64,000 nt of DNA from Acerihabitans sp015654925 (GTDB lineage: Bacteria; Pseudomonadota; Gammaproteobacteria; Enterobacterales; Enterobacteriaceae), in the NCBI RefSeq assembly GCF_047324175.1, contig NZ_CP178732.1, positions 5,022,001 to 5,086,000 of the forward strand, written 5' to 3'. The position numbers were made by a program, and so were the translations under genes. The notes beneath the pieces were generated by a model. The model searched no databases. It was not told where the DNA came from and saw only the letters and a program-made list of their open reading frames with translations. Shown in pieces: positions 51,311 through 60,299 of this stretch (its first letter is position 1; every line of letters starts with the position of its first letter).

Positions 51311-52351
51311 TTAACCATGATGCCGCGCGTCCTCACCGCCAGGGACCGCCGGCTCCGGCTCCGGCTCCTCCACCAGCATTAAGCCGGCGCGCAGCCCCAG
51401 CGCCACCGCCGGATTGGGAAATAACACCCACTCGCGCGGCTCCCGCACCCGGTACTCACGGCCGTTTTCCCGCGCCAGAAGCTCGCCCTGGTTGAAACAG
51501 GTAAAATTCAGCGTATCGGGAGGGATCAACAGGGCAAAATCCGCCTGGCTGCGGGTGATTTGCTGGCTTACCCGATAGCGCCGCATCGGCGGCCCCTGGC
51601 GCGCGGGCCACGCCTTATCGCCGATCAACGCCGCCAGCGCCTCGCGGGCCGCGCTGAACTGGCTGTGATCGTTGTCGCCAAACGGCAGCGCTTTGCCCAG
51701 TTCCAGGGTGGCGCTGGCGGCCTGCAGCCGATCGCTGCTGAAATGGGTGAAAGTGGAACCCGCGGCGCGGTGGGTCACCAGGGCGTCCAGACCCGCGGCC
51801 GCCAGCCAGGCCAGCAGCGCCGGGGCATAAGGCTCGCGTTGGTACGGCAGCAGGGCGAAACGCACATGGCGGGAACCGCGGATGGCGGTATGCAGATCCA
51901 CATGCCAGCGCGGCAGCCCGTCGCGCCCGGACCCGCTGTAACCAAAAAAGTCCTGCAAGCTGGCTTGCAGCCGCCGGCTGCGGGCGGTTTCCTCGCCCTC
52001 GATAAAACCCTCGGTGCCCCGCTGGCCAAACATCCGGTTCAGATCGTTGACCAAATAGCGTCGGCCCGCCCGCAGCGCGCCGGGGTTGCCCAGCACCACC
52101 AACAGGCGCACCGCCAGTTCCCTCCGCCCCGCCAGCAGTTCCGCCAGCAGGCCGTCAAGCAGTTCCACCGGCGCGGTTTCATTGCCGTGCACGCCGGCGG
52201 ACACTACCACCGAGGCGGCGGCGGGCCGGCGCGGCAGCAACTGCATAATGCCGTTATCCAGCCATTGCCAGGTCAGTCCGGCGGTCTCGCCCCGCCGGAG
52301 CTCCGGCAGAGTGCCCGCCAGCGTCTGGCGGAGAAAATCACTGCTGCTCAT
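51311..52351 (-). CDS. astE: AstE, succinylglutamate desuccinylase
   Basis: Zinc hydrolase for the last step of the arginine succinyltransferase pathway (succinylglutamate to succinate and glutamate); 346 residues, slightly longer than the E. coli protein (322) through an acidic C-terminal tail. Zinc ligands are in AGVHGNETAPVELLDGLL (HxxE) and WHVDLHTAIRGSRHVRFALLP. It also has YLVNDLNRMFG and ATLELGKALPFG with the catalytic Glu. It follows astD by 63 bp. The usual astB between D and E is absent. Confidence 0.92.
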   Translation of the reverse strand: MSSSDFLRQTLAGTLPELRRGETAGLTWQWLDNGIMQLLPRRPAAASVVVSAGVHGNETAPVELLDGLLAELLAGRRELAVRLLVVLGNPGALRAGRRYLVNDLNRMFGQRGTEGFIEGEETARSRRLQASLQDFFGYSGSGRDGLPRWHVDLHTAIRGSRHVRFALLPYQREPYAPALLAWLAAAGLDALVTHRAAGSTFTHFSSDRLQAASATLELGKALPFGDNDHSQFSAAREALAALIGDKAWPARQGPPMRRYRVSQQITRSQADFALLIPPDTLNFTCFNQGELLARENGREYRVREPREWVLFPNPAVALGLRAGLMLVEEPEPEPAVPGGEDARHHG

Positions 52352-52414
52352 ATTGACGATCCCCGTTAATTACTCATTATCCCGTGCTGGCGCCCCGGGC
52401 GGCCGCATTGATGG

Positions 52415-53881
52415 TCAGACGGCGAAAGACAAGCCGGGCGCCAGCGTTTCCGGCAGGGTTAACCGTTCGCTTTCCAGTGACGCCATCGGCCAGGCGCAAT
52501 AATCCGCCGCATAAAACGCGCTGGGACGATGGTTGCCGGACGCGCCGATCCCGCCGAAGGGAGCGCTGCTCGCAGCGCCGGTCAACGGTTTGTTCCAATT
52601 CACGATGCCGGCGCGGGCTTCCAGCAATAATTGGTCGAAATGGCGGCGATGGGGCGAAATCAATCCTATCGCCAGCCCGAAACGCGTGCGGTTGGCCAGG
52701 GCCAGGGCCTGGTCGAATTCGTCATAGCGGATAACGCTTAATAATGGACCGAAATACTCTTCGTCCGGCGCGTCCCCGACCGCGGTAATATCGATAATGC
52801 CCGGCGTCAGCAGGCTGCTGTCGGCCCGGGGTTGCGCCATGGTCAGCAGGGCTTCGCCGCCGCCGGCCAGCAGTTTTTGTTGGGCCGCCAGCAAATTCGC
52901 CGCCGCCGGCAAACTTATTACGCCGCCCATAAACGGCGGCGGCCGGCTATCCCAGGCACCGACGCGCAAGCCGGCGCTGACGGCCGCCAGCCGGCGCAGC
53001 AGCGCATCCCCGGCCGGGCCGCGCCTGACCAGCAAGCGGCGAGCGCAGGTGCAGCGCTGGCCGGCGGAGATAAAAGCCGAATGGATAATTACATTCACCG
53101 CCGCGTCCACATCGTCCGCCTGTTCCACGATCAAGGCGTTATTGCCGCCCATTTCCAGCGCCAGCATTTTCTCCGGCCGGCCGGCCAATTGCCGATGCAG
53201 CTGGTAGCCCGTGTGGGCGCTGCCGGTAAACAGTAAACCATCGGTTTCATCGGATGACGCCAGCGCCATGCCGGTCCGCCGCCCGCCCTGCACCAGGTTG
53301 ATCACCCCGGCGGGCAGCCCCGCCTGCTGCCAATAGCGCAGCGTCAGCTCGGCGGTCATGGGGGTCAGCTCGCTGGGTTTGAATATCACGGTATTGCCGG
53401 CCAGCAGCGCCGGGACAATATGGCCGTTGGGCAGATGGCCGGGGAAATTATAAGGACCGAACACCGCCAGCACGCCGTGGGGCCGATGGCGCAGGCTGGC
53501 ATGGCCATCACCCAGCGGCACGGAAGCCTCCCCGGTGCGGATCTGGTAAGCCGTGAGGGAAATCGCCACTTTATTAATCATGGCCTGGACTTCGGTTTGG
53601 CTTTCCCACCAGGGTTTGCCGGTCTCGCGGGCAATAGCGGTGGCCAGCTCGGTTTTATGCTGTTCCAACAAGCCCGCAAAGCGCTGCAGCAGTTCCAGGC
53701 GCTCCGCCAGCGGGCGCCTGGCCCAGGCGGGGAACGCGGCGCGCGCGGCGCGGCATGCCGCCTCGACCTGAGCGGCGTCCGCCTCGTTGCCCTGCCATAA
53801 TAGCGCGCCGGTCACCGGACAGAATTTGGTGAAATGTTCCCCTTGCCCGCCGCACCAATTGCCGTTAATAAACTGGGTCAT
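52415..53881 (-). CDS. astD: AstD, succinylglutamate-semialdehyde dehydrogenase
   Basis: NAD-dependent aldehyde dehydrogenase of the AST pathway, 488 residues. Characteristic AstD stretches: HGVLAVFGPYNFPGHLPNGHIVPALLAGNTVIFKPSELTP, FTGSAHTGYQLHRQLAGRPEKMLALEMGGNNALI (catalytic Glu) and SAGQRCTCARRLL (catalytic Cys). The C-terminus is NWNKPLTGAASSAPFGGIGASGNHRPSAFYAADYCAWPMASLES. It is first of a two-gene minus-strand unit with astE. astC and astA, which precede it in E. coli, are not upstream; a divergent GH15 gene lies there instead. Confidence 0.94.
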   Translation of the reverse strand: MTQFINGNWCGGQGEHFTKFCPVTGALLWQGNEADAAQVEAACRAARAAFPAWARRPLAERLELLQRFAGLLEQHKTELATAIARETGKPWWESQTEVQAMINKVAISLTAYQIRTGEASVPLGDGHASLRHRPHGVLAVFGPYNFPGHLPNGHIVPALLAGNTVIFKPSELTPMTAELTLRYWQQAGLPAGVINLVQGGRRTGMALASSDETDGLLFTGSAHTGYQLHRQLAGRPEKMLALEMGGNNALIVEQADDVDAAVNVIIHSAFISAGQRCTCARRLLVRRGPAGDALLRRLAAVSAGLRVGAWDSRPPPFMGGVISLPAAANLLAAQQKLLAGGGEALLTMAQPRADSSLLTPGIIDITAVGDAPDEEYFGPLLSVIRYDEFDQALALANRTRFGLAIGLISPHRRHFDQLLLEARAGIVNWNKPLTGAASSAPFGGIGASGNHRPSAFYAADYCAWPMASLESERLTLPETLAPGLSFAV

Positions 53882-54119
53882 ACCGATATCTCCGTGGCAA
53901 AAAGGTTTACCGCCCGTAACGCTTGCCCCTGCCAGCGCCGGGCACCATCGAATATATCAATATCCCCCGGCTAACGCAGCCCCCGATTCAAACGGACGGC
54001 GAACGGATAGACGAGCGACAACGCTGAACAATCCGGGCTGGGCTATAGTGAAGAAGACGTTAATAAGACAATTTTCACCATTAATGGCATATGCGCCTAT
54101 TTTTCAGGAAACCAGAAAC

Positions 54120-55949
54120 ATGGCTGAACTACCGAAAACCGACGTGAAGCGCAGCATCGGCGATCGCGGTATTATCGGCGATCTGCGCACTTGCGCGTTG
54201 GTCGCCCTGGATGGCACCATCGACTATTTCTGCTGGCCGGAACTGGATAGCCCCTCGGTATTCAGCGCCCTGCTCGATACCGACCAGGCCGGACTTTTCA
54301 GCCTGTCGCCCGATTGGCCCAATGCCCGCCGCCAGCAGCTCTACCTGCCGGACAGCAATATTCTGCAAACCCGCTGGCTGGATCACGCCGGCCTGGCGGA
54401 AGTGACCGATTTTATGCCGATTTGCGACGCCGGCGATCGGCTGCCGCGCATTATCCGCCGCCTGGAAGTGTTGCATGGCGAAGCCACATTCGCGCTGCGC
54501 TGCGCGCCGGTACAAGACTATGCCCGCGCCAAGCCCCGGGCGCGCCTCAACCGTGGGGCGGTGGATTTTACCGCCCGGGGCCAACCTACCCTGCGCCTGG
54601 TATCGAGCGTCCCCCTGCATACCTCCGGCGGCGGCGCCGTGGCCAGCTTTGTGCTGAAGGCCGGCGAAAGCGCTGAATTTATTTTCGGCGGCGCCCAGGA
54701 TAAACAGGTCAATCTGGACAATACCCAGGCGTGTTTCGACGAAACGCTGAAGTACTGGCGCCGCTGGTGCGCCACCAGTAATTACAAAGGCCGCTGGCGG
54801 GAGATGGTTAACCGCTCGGCGCTGGCGCTCAAGCTGCTCACGTCTTACCAGCATGGGTCCATCGCCGCGGCGGCCACCTTTGGCCTGCCGGAACATCTGG
54901 GCGGGGAGCGCAACTGGGATTACCGCGCGTCCTGGATACGCGACGCCTCGTTCAGCGTCTATGCCCTGATGCGTTTGGGTTACACCGATGAAGCCGGCGC
55001 TTTTGTCAAATGGGTGGGCCGCTGCACCGAAAACAGCCGGTTCCAGCCGGATAAATTGCAGGTGATGTATCGCCTTGACAGCGGGATCGAGCTGGAGGAA
55101 ACCGACTTGCCGCATTTGTCCGGGTACGCCGGGTCCACCCCGGTACGCATCGGCAACGGGGCGTACCGGCAGTTGCAATTGGATATTTACGGCGAGCTGA
55201 TGGACGCCGTATACCTGGCCAATAAATATGGCGAAGCCATTTCACACCGGGGTTGGGAGCATATCAGCAGAATGATCGATCATGTGTGCGAATGCTGGAA
55301 CCAGGCGGATGCGGGTATCTGGGAGATGCGCGGCGAACCGCAGCATTTCCTGCATTCACGATTAATGTGCTGGGTGGCCATCGACCGCGCGCTGCGTCTG
55401 GGGGCCAAACGCTCGCTATCCATGCCTTACGCGCGCTGGGATGAAGCGCGCAACGCCATCCGCGACGATATCTGGGCCCACTTCTGGAACCCGGAACTGG
55501 GCCATTTTACCGCCACCCGCCACGGCAGCGACCTGGATGCGTCCATGCTGCTGATGCCGCTGTTCCGGTTTGTCGGCGCCACGGACCCCGATTGGCTGGC
55601 CACCCTCGACGCCATCAAAACCACCCTGGTGCAAGACGGCCTGGTGCGGCGCTACAATGCCGAGGTTACGCCCTCCGACCCGTTATATGGCCAGGAAGGC
55701 GCCTTTGCCGCCTGTTCGTTTTGGTATGTGGAGTGCCTGGCGCGCGCCGATCGCCTGGCGGAGGCGCAGTTTGAATTTGAAAAACTGCTCAGCTACGCCA
55801 ACCCGCTCGGTCTGTACGCCGAGGAGTTCGACCAGCAGGGCTACCCGCTGGGCAATACTCCCCAGGCATTGACCCACCTGGCGTTAATCAGCGCGGCGTT
55901 TTATCTCGATCGCAAACTCAGCGGCGGTGAATCCCAGTGGCAGCCATAA
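54120..55949 (+). CDS. Glycoside hydrolase family 15 protein (glucoamylase/trehalase-like)
   Basis: 609-residue cytoplasmic hydrolase with no signal peptide. The N-terminal beta domain begins IGDLRTCALVALDGTIDYFCWPELDSPSVFSALLD, the usual opening of bacterial GH15 proteins. The (alpha/alpha)6 catalytic domain has GGERNWDYRASWIRDASFSVYALMRLG. The general-acid Glu region is ADAGIWEMRGEPQHFLHSRLMCWVAIDRALRLG near residue 405, and the base region TPSDPLYGQEGAFAACSFWYVE lies near residue 530. Relatives cleave trehalose or alpha-glucans. The ATG has AGGA upstream; the frame is open further upstream but overlaps astD antisense. It is divergent from astD and convergent with lsrG. Confidence 0.88.
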   Translation: MAELPKTDVKRSIGDRGIIGDLRTCALVALDGTIDYFCWPELDSPSVFSALLDTDQAGLFSLSPDWPNARRQQLYLPDSNILQTRWLDHAGLAEVTDFMPICDAGDRLPRIIRRLEVLHGEATFALRCAPVQDYARAKPRARLNRGAVDFTARGQPTLRLVSSVPLHTSGGGAVASFVLKAGESAEFIFGGAQDKQVNLDNTQACFDETLKYWRRWCATSNYKGRWREMVNRSALALKLLTSYQHGSIAAAATFGLPEHLGGERNWDYRASWIRDASFSVYALMRLGYTDEAGAFVKWVGRCTENSRFQPDKLQVMYRLDSGIELEETDLPHLSGYAGSTPVRIGNGAYRQLQLDIYGELMDAVYLANKYGEAISHRGWEHISRMIDHVCECWNQADAGIWEMRGEPQHFLHSRLMCWVAIDRALRLGAKRSLSMPYARWDEARNAIRDDIWAHFWNPELGHFTATRHGSDLDASMLLMPLFRFVGATDPDWLATLDAIKTTLVQDGLVRRYNAEVTPSDPLYGQEGAFAACSFWYVECLARADRLAEAQFEFEKLLSYANPLGLYAEEFDQQGYPLGNTPQALTHLALISAAFYLDRKLSGGESQWQP

Positions 55950-55967
55950 GCGCGGGCGCGGCGCGTT

Positions 55968-56267
55968 TCAGGTCATCTCCGGCAGCAGGCCGATAAACGT
56001 GGTCTTTTTACGCGGCCCCGTCATCAGCGGTTCGAGCTGTTCGACACAGCGCAGGTAGTGGGCGGTTTTTTTATGCGCCGCCACCGCCTGCTCGTCGCGA
56101 TAGGCCTCATAGATATAAAAGCGGTTCGGCGACTGCTCGTCCTGCAACACGTCAAAGCGCAAATTGCCCGGTTCCTGTACCGAGCCCAGGTGATTTTGAC
56201 GGAATACCGCCAGGAACTCCTGCACCTTATCGGGTTTGACATTGATTTCCACCAGCGTCACATGCAT
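55968..56267 (-). CDS. lsrG: LsrG, P-HPD isomerase (AI-2 degradation)
   Basis: 99-residue antibiotic-biosynthesis-monooxygenase-fold protein that isomerises phospho-HPD, the product derived from phospho-AI-2, for cleavage by LsrF. It has MHVTLVEINVKPDKV, FRQNHLGSVQEPGNLRFDVLQDE, RFYIYEAY and LMTGPRKK, all as in E. coli LsrG. The ATG at 56267 overlaps the lsrF stop (TGATG) and has AAGGAGG upstream. Last gene of lsrACDBFG. Confidence 0.95.
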   Translation of the reverse strand: MHVTLVEINVKPDKVQEFLAVFRQNHLGSVQEPGNLRFDVLQDEQSPNRFYIYEAYRDEQAVAAHKKTAHYLRCVEQLEPLMTGPRKKTTFIGLLPEMT

Positions 56268-57160
56268 CACTCCCCTCCTTTATTCGCGTGTTGTTCGCTT
56301 TTGAACAGCTCATAGGCGCGCTCGGCATTTTCGCCATGGTGCACCACCGCCTGCACCGCTTTAAGCATCGCCACCGGCGCGGCGGACTGGAAGATATTGC
56401 GTCCCATATCCACCCCGGAAGCCCCCTGGTCGATGGCGCGATAGCACATTTCCAGCGCGTCGCGCTCGGGCAGTTTCTTTCCGCCGGCGATCACGATGGG
56501 CACCGGACAACCGGCCGCCACGCGTTCAAAACCGGTGTCGGTATAATAGGTCTTGATGATCTGCGCGCCGATTTCAGCGGCGATGCGCGTCGCCAGGGAA
56601 AAATAGCGCTGGTCGCGCACCATGTCCTTGCCGACGCCGGTGACCGCCATGGTGGGCATGCCGTAGCGCGTGCCCTGGTCCACCAGCTGGATAATATTTT
56701 TGATGGATTGGTGTTCATATTCGCTGCCGATATAAACCTGCGCCGCCATGGCCGCCACGTTGAGGCGCAATGCATCCTCAATGGCCACCGCCACCGCTTC
56801 GTTCGACAGTTCCCCCAGGATGGAGTTGGCCCCGGACGCCCGCAGCACCACGGGTTTATTCACCGCCGGCGATACCACGCTGCGTAAAATGCCGCGCGTG
56901 CACATCAGCACATCGGTGTGGGCGAACAAGGGGGCGATATGCAAGTCGATCCGCTCAAGCCCGGTGGTCGGCCCCTGGAAATAGCCGTGATCGAACGCCA
57001 GCATCACCGTACGGCCGGACGCGGGATTAAAAATCCGCGCCAGGCGCGACTGCATCCCCCAGTCCAGCGCGCCGCTGCCTTTGAGGAAAAACGGCGCGTT
57101 CTGCTGCGCCACCCCGATGCCGAAATCTTTCCCATCTTTGATATCATCCAAATCAGCCAT
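56267..57160 (-). CDS. lsrF: LsrF, thiolase acting on phospho-AI-2 product
   Basis: Class I aldolase-fold protein, 297 residues, that transfers an acetyl group from the isomerised phospho-AI-2 product to CoA. Key features: FDHGYFQGPTTGLERID, LRASGANSILGELSNE, VTGVGKDM, the nucleophilic lysine in IIKTYYTDTGFERV near residue 203, and IVIAGGKKLPERDAL. GGAGG precedes the ATG. It is 24 bp after lsrB and overlaps lsrG by one base. Confidence 0.96.
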   Translation of the reverse strand: MADLDDIKDGKDFGIGVAQQNAPFFLKGSGALDWGMQSRLARIFNPASGRTVMLAFDHGYFQGPTTGLERIDLHIAPLFAHTDVLMCTRGILRSVVSPAVNKPVVLRASGANSILGELSNEAVAVAIEDALRLNVAAMAAQVYIGSEYEHQSIKNIIQLVDQGTRYGMPTMAVTGVGKDMVRDQRYFSLATRIAAEIGAQIIKTYYTDTGFERVAAGCPVPIVIAGGKKLPERDALEMCYRAIDQGASGVDMGRNIFQSAAPVAMLKAVQAVVHHGENAERAYELFKSEQHANKGGE

Positions 57161-57184
57161 AATTATTCCTCCCCGGTGGGATGA

Positions 57185-58207
57185 TTAAAAGTCATATTTA
57201 CCGATATTGTCTTTGTCGAACTGCACGCGCTGCGGCAGCAGGACAATGCCGTTATTCTTCGCTTCATAGTCATATCCCTGCACGCTGTTCGGCGAGACTT
57301 CCACTTCGCCCACCTGCGGGATGGTCAATTTGTCGCCCACCTTCAGATCGCCTTTTTGCAGCATTTCATGGGCTACGTACACCGCGATTTTGCCCTGCTG
57401 CACCACGTCCCACAGGCCGAAGGTTTTCACCGTGCCGCGTTCGACATAGGGGCGCATGACGTTTGGCGTACTGAAGCCGACAATCGCCACGTTCTTGCGG
57501 CCGAGATTTTCCGCGGCCTGGGCGGCGGCGGGCAGCGCGTTGGCGTCGGGGGCGATAATGGCGTCCAGATCCGGATAGGCTTTCAGGATGCCTTCGGCGG
57601 TTTGCAGGGATTTGGTGGCATCGTTATAGCCAAATTGCGTGGTCACGATACTCCAGCCCGGATGTTCGGCGCTGATTTTGGCTTTGGCCTCCTTGACCCA
57701 TTGGTTCTGGTCGGTCACCGTGGGGCTGGAGTAGAAAAAGGCCACCTTGGCCTGCTCCTTGATATTCTGTTTGGCCGCCATATCCACCAGCAGCGCGCCC
57801 AATTGCTTCGGCGTGCCCTGGTCGATATACAGGGTCCGGCACTCGGGTTTGGTATCGGAATCCCAGGTCAGCACCTTGACCCCGCGCTGCATGGCGCGCT
57901 TGAGCGCAGGGCACAGCCCGTCGGGGGATACCGCCGACACGATAATGGCGTTATACCCCTGGTTGACGAAGTTATTGATTAACTGTACCTGCCCGGACAC
58001 GCTGGGTTCGGTCGGCCCGTCATAGGTCACATCGATGCCCAGCTCCTTGCCCGCCGCCAGGGCGCCGTTGCCGCCGCTGGTAAAAAAGCCCACGCCCACC
58101 AGCTTGGGGATAAAAGCGATGCGCTCGGCGGCCTGGGCGGTTGCGATCCCCCCCGCCAGACAAAGCGCGCCCGCCATTACCAGGTTGCGCCAGATGATTT
58201 TATCCAT
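57185..58207 (-). CDS. lsrB: LsrB, periplasmic AI-2-binding protein
   Basis: 340-residue receptor for autoinducer-2. A Sec signal ends near AQAA, and the mature protein begins ERIAFIPKLVGVGFFTSGGNGA (Lys ligand). It also has YDGPTEPSVSGQVQLINNFVNQGYNAIIVSAVSPDGLCPALKRAM, LTWDSDTKPECR, APDANALPAAAQAAENL and VGFSTPNVMRPYVERGTVK. These include the positions known to bind AI-2. The ATG at 58207 has GGAG upstream; a longer frame upstream overlaps lsrD. It lies 29 bp after lsrD. Confidence 0.97.
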   Translation of the reverse strand: MDKIIWRNLVMAGALCLAGGIATAQAAERIAFIPKLVGVGFFTSGGNGALAAGKELGIDVTYDGPTEPSVSGQVQLINNFVNQGYNAIIVSAVSPDGLCPALKRAMQRGVKVLTWDSDTKPECRTLYIDQGTPKQLGALLVDMAAKQNIKEQAKVAFFYSSPTVTDQNQWVKEAKAKISAEHPGWSIVTTQFGYNDATKSLQTAEGILKAYPDLDAIIAPDANALPAAAQAAENLGRKNVAIVGFSTPNVMRPYVERGTVKTFGLWDVVQQGKIAVYVAHEMLQKGDLKVGDKLTIPQVGEVEVSPNSVQGYDYEAKNNGIVLLPQRVQFDKDNIGKYDF

Positions 58208-58236
58208 GGTCCGTACTCCATTGGTCTTAGGGAAGT

Positions 58237-59235
58237 TCATAGGGGAACCCGCGGGCGCAGCCGACGGGTCAGGAAAGTAGTAACGATGTCCCAATGCAGG
58301 CTGGCGGAGCGGCCAATCACCACCAGGATCAGGAGCGCGCCGGACAGGGCGCTGGAAACCTGGTTGCCCACGCCCGCCATTTGCAGGCCCTGCTGCAAAA
58401 ACCCCACCAGCAGGGTGGCCAGGGCGGTACCGAGAATCGAGCCGGAACCGCCGTAAATATTGGCTCCGCCCAGCACCGCCGCGGTAATGGCCGGCATCAG
58501 CAGCGCGCCGCCCAGATCGGAACGGGCGGAACCGAAATAGGACACCAGCAGCACGGCGGCCACCGCCGACGCCAGGCCGGTCAGGCCATAGACCGCGCAC
58601 AGCGTACGCCCCACCGGCACCGCGCTATAACGCGCCACCCGCGCATTTTGGCCAATCATAAAGACATTGCGGCCGAGCCGGGTGCGGTGCGTCAGCAGCC
58701 AGAATCCCAGCAGCGTGACTAAAAACACCAGTAATGGCATCGGCACCCCGCCCGGCGCCAGATTGGCGAAATCGCTAAAAGCGGTGGGGAAACCGCCGAT
58801 GCCTTCAAAGCCGGTGGCGCCCGCCAGGCCGGACAGCAATAAGGCGCTGCCGCCGAAAAGATAGAGCGTGCCCAGCGTAATGACCAGCGGATTGACGCCG
58901 GTAAACAGGATCAGGCCGGCGTTGAGCAAGCCGCAGGCCAGGCCGAGCAGCAGGGTTAACGGAATCGCCGCGGCCATGGGCACGCCGCTTTGGAACAGCA
59001 CGCCGAGCGCGATGGCGCATAGCCCGACGGTGGAAGCAAAAGAAATATCGATGCCGCCGCTGACGATCACCATGGTCAGCGGCAGGGCGACGATGCCGAT
59101 GGCGATAAAATCGCTGGTGCTGAACAACAGCATATTAATATCCAGCATGCGCGGATTAACCACCCCGAACAGCGCAATCTCCGCCGCCAGCAATAGCACC
59201 AGCGCGCCTTCCCAGCCGTACGCTTTGATGTTCAT
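58237..59235 (-). CDS. lsrD: LsrD, AI-2 ABC transporter permease
   Basis: 332-residue inner-membrane permease. Conserved LsrD stretches: NPRMLDINMLLFSTSDFIAIGIVALPLTMVIVSGGIDISFAS, GVNPLVITLGTLYLFGGSALLLSG, NVFMIGQNARVARYSAVPVGRTLCAVYGLTGLASAVAAVLLVSYFGSARSDLG and QQGLQMAGVGNQVSSALSGALLI. Its ATG overlaps the lsrC stop as TGATG. It forms the channel with LsrC. Confidence 0.96.
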   Translation of the reverse strand: MNIKAYGWEGALVLLLAAEIALFGVVNPRMLDINMLLFSTSDFIAIGIVALPLTMVIVSGGIDISFASTVGLCAIALGVLFQSGVPMAAAIPLTLLLGLACGLLNAGLILFTGVNPLVITLGTLYLFGGSALLLSGLAGATGFEGIGGFPTAFSDFANLAPGGVPMPLLVFLVTLLGFWLLTHRTRLGRNVFMIGQNARVARYSAVPVGRTLCAVYGLTGLASAVAAVLLVSYFGSARSDLGGALLMPAITAAVLGGANIYGGSGSILGTALATLLVGFLQQGLQMAGVGNQVSSALSGALLILVVIGRSASLHWDIVTTFLTRRLRPRVPL

Positions 59236-60299
59236 CAGGCCACCCCGCTTTTTTTATCCGCGGCGAGCGGCGCGCGGCGCGCGTTGCCCGGCCGTTTTTT
59301 TTTGCCTTTTCCCGCGCCGGACGCCGGCATGAAGCGGGCATATTTTTGCCGGCGGCGGCTTTGCTCCAGCGCCCGGCGCAAACGGCCGTCAAAAATCAGC
59401 ACCCCGAGCAGCACCAGGCCGGCGATAAAATCGTTCCACCAGGCGGGCAGCCGCAGCAACACCAGCACGCTGTCGATCTGCGTCAGGAAATATGCCCCCA
59501 GCACCGCGCCGGCCACCGTGCCCGTCCCGCCGAGCAGGCTGATGCCGCCCAGCACGCAGGCGGCAATGGCCTTCATTTCCAGCCCGCTGCCGGTTTGATT
59601 GGGGACGAAACCGATTTGCGAAGCGAACACGATGCCGGCCAATGCCGCCATCATGCCGTTGACCATAAAAGCGGTGATGCGGATGGTATTGATCGGCACG
59701 CCCAGCTGGCGCGCGCCCTGTAAATTATCTCCCACCGCGTAAAAACTGCGGCCGAAGGAGGTGCGCCCGCATAACCAGAACAGGCCGCCCAGCAACAGCA
59801 TAATCAGCCAGCCAATGGGCGAAATTCCCAGCCAGAGCGGGCTGGATAACGCTTTCAGGCCGGAGGGCAGCCCTTCAATCCATTTCCCCCCGGTCAGCAG
59901 CAGCATCAATCCCCGGTAAAGCCCCAGGGTGCCGAGGGTGGCGACGATGGCCGGAATGCGCAGCCACGCCACCAGTATCCCGTTGAACAATCCCGCCGCG
60001 GCCCCCACCGCCAGCGTCATCAGCATGGCCGGCGCCAGCCCCCAGCCGGCATTCAGCAACAGCCCCAGCGATACCGCGCACAGGCCGGTGGTCGACCCTA
60101 CCGATACATCGATATTGCGCGTCAGCATCACCAGGGCCGCGCCCATGGCCAGCAGCATCAGGATCTGCGCGCTGCTGAAAATCATCGCCAGCGTTTGCAG
60201 GCTGATATAGCTGCGATCCAGCGCGCCCAGCAGGACAAACAGCGCCAGGATGGCCAGCAGCGCGGTAAGTTCGCGGTTGTTTTGCAATAATTTAAGCAT
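59235..60299 (-). CDS. lsrC: LsrC, AI-2 ABC transporter permease
   Basis: 354-residue inner-membrane permease. The start MLKLLQNNRELTALLAILALFVLLG at 60299 overlaps the end of lsrA by 8 bp. It has NIDVSVGSTTGLCAVSLG, LRIPAIVATLGTLGLYRG, GDNLQGARQLGVP and ASQIGFVPNQTGSGLEMKAIAACVLGGISLLGG. The C-terminal tail is basic (GKGKKKRPGNARR) and a little longer than in E. coli (342). Confidence 0.96.
   Translation of the reverse strand: MLKLLQNNRELTALLAILALFVLLGALDRSYISLQTLAMIFSSAQILMLLAMGAALVMLTRNIDVSVGSTTGLCAVSLGLLLNAGWGLAPAMLMTLAVGAAAGLFNGILVAWLRIPAIVATLGTLGLYRGLMLLLTGGKWIEGLPSGLKALSSPLWLGISPIGWLIMLLLGGLFWLCGRTSFGRSFYAVGDNLQGARQLGVPINTIRITAFMVNGMMAALAGIVFASQIGFVPNQTGSGLEMKAIAACVLGGISLLGGTGTVAGAVLGAYFLTQIDSVLVLLRLPAWWNDFIAGLVLLGVLIFDGRLRRALEQSRRRQKYARFMPASGAGKGKKKRPGNARRAPLAADKKSGVA

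Noticed and set aside
58208..58600. N-terminal extension of LsrB
   Set aside because: It overlaps lsrD out of frame. The start at 58207 has a ribosome site and a signal peptide.
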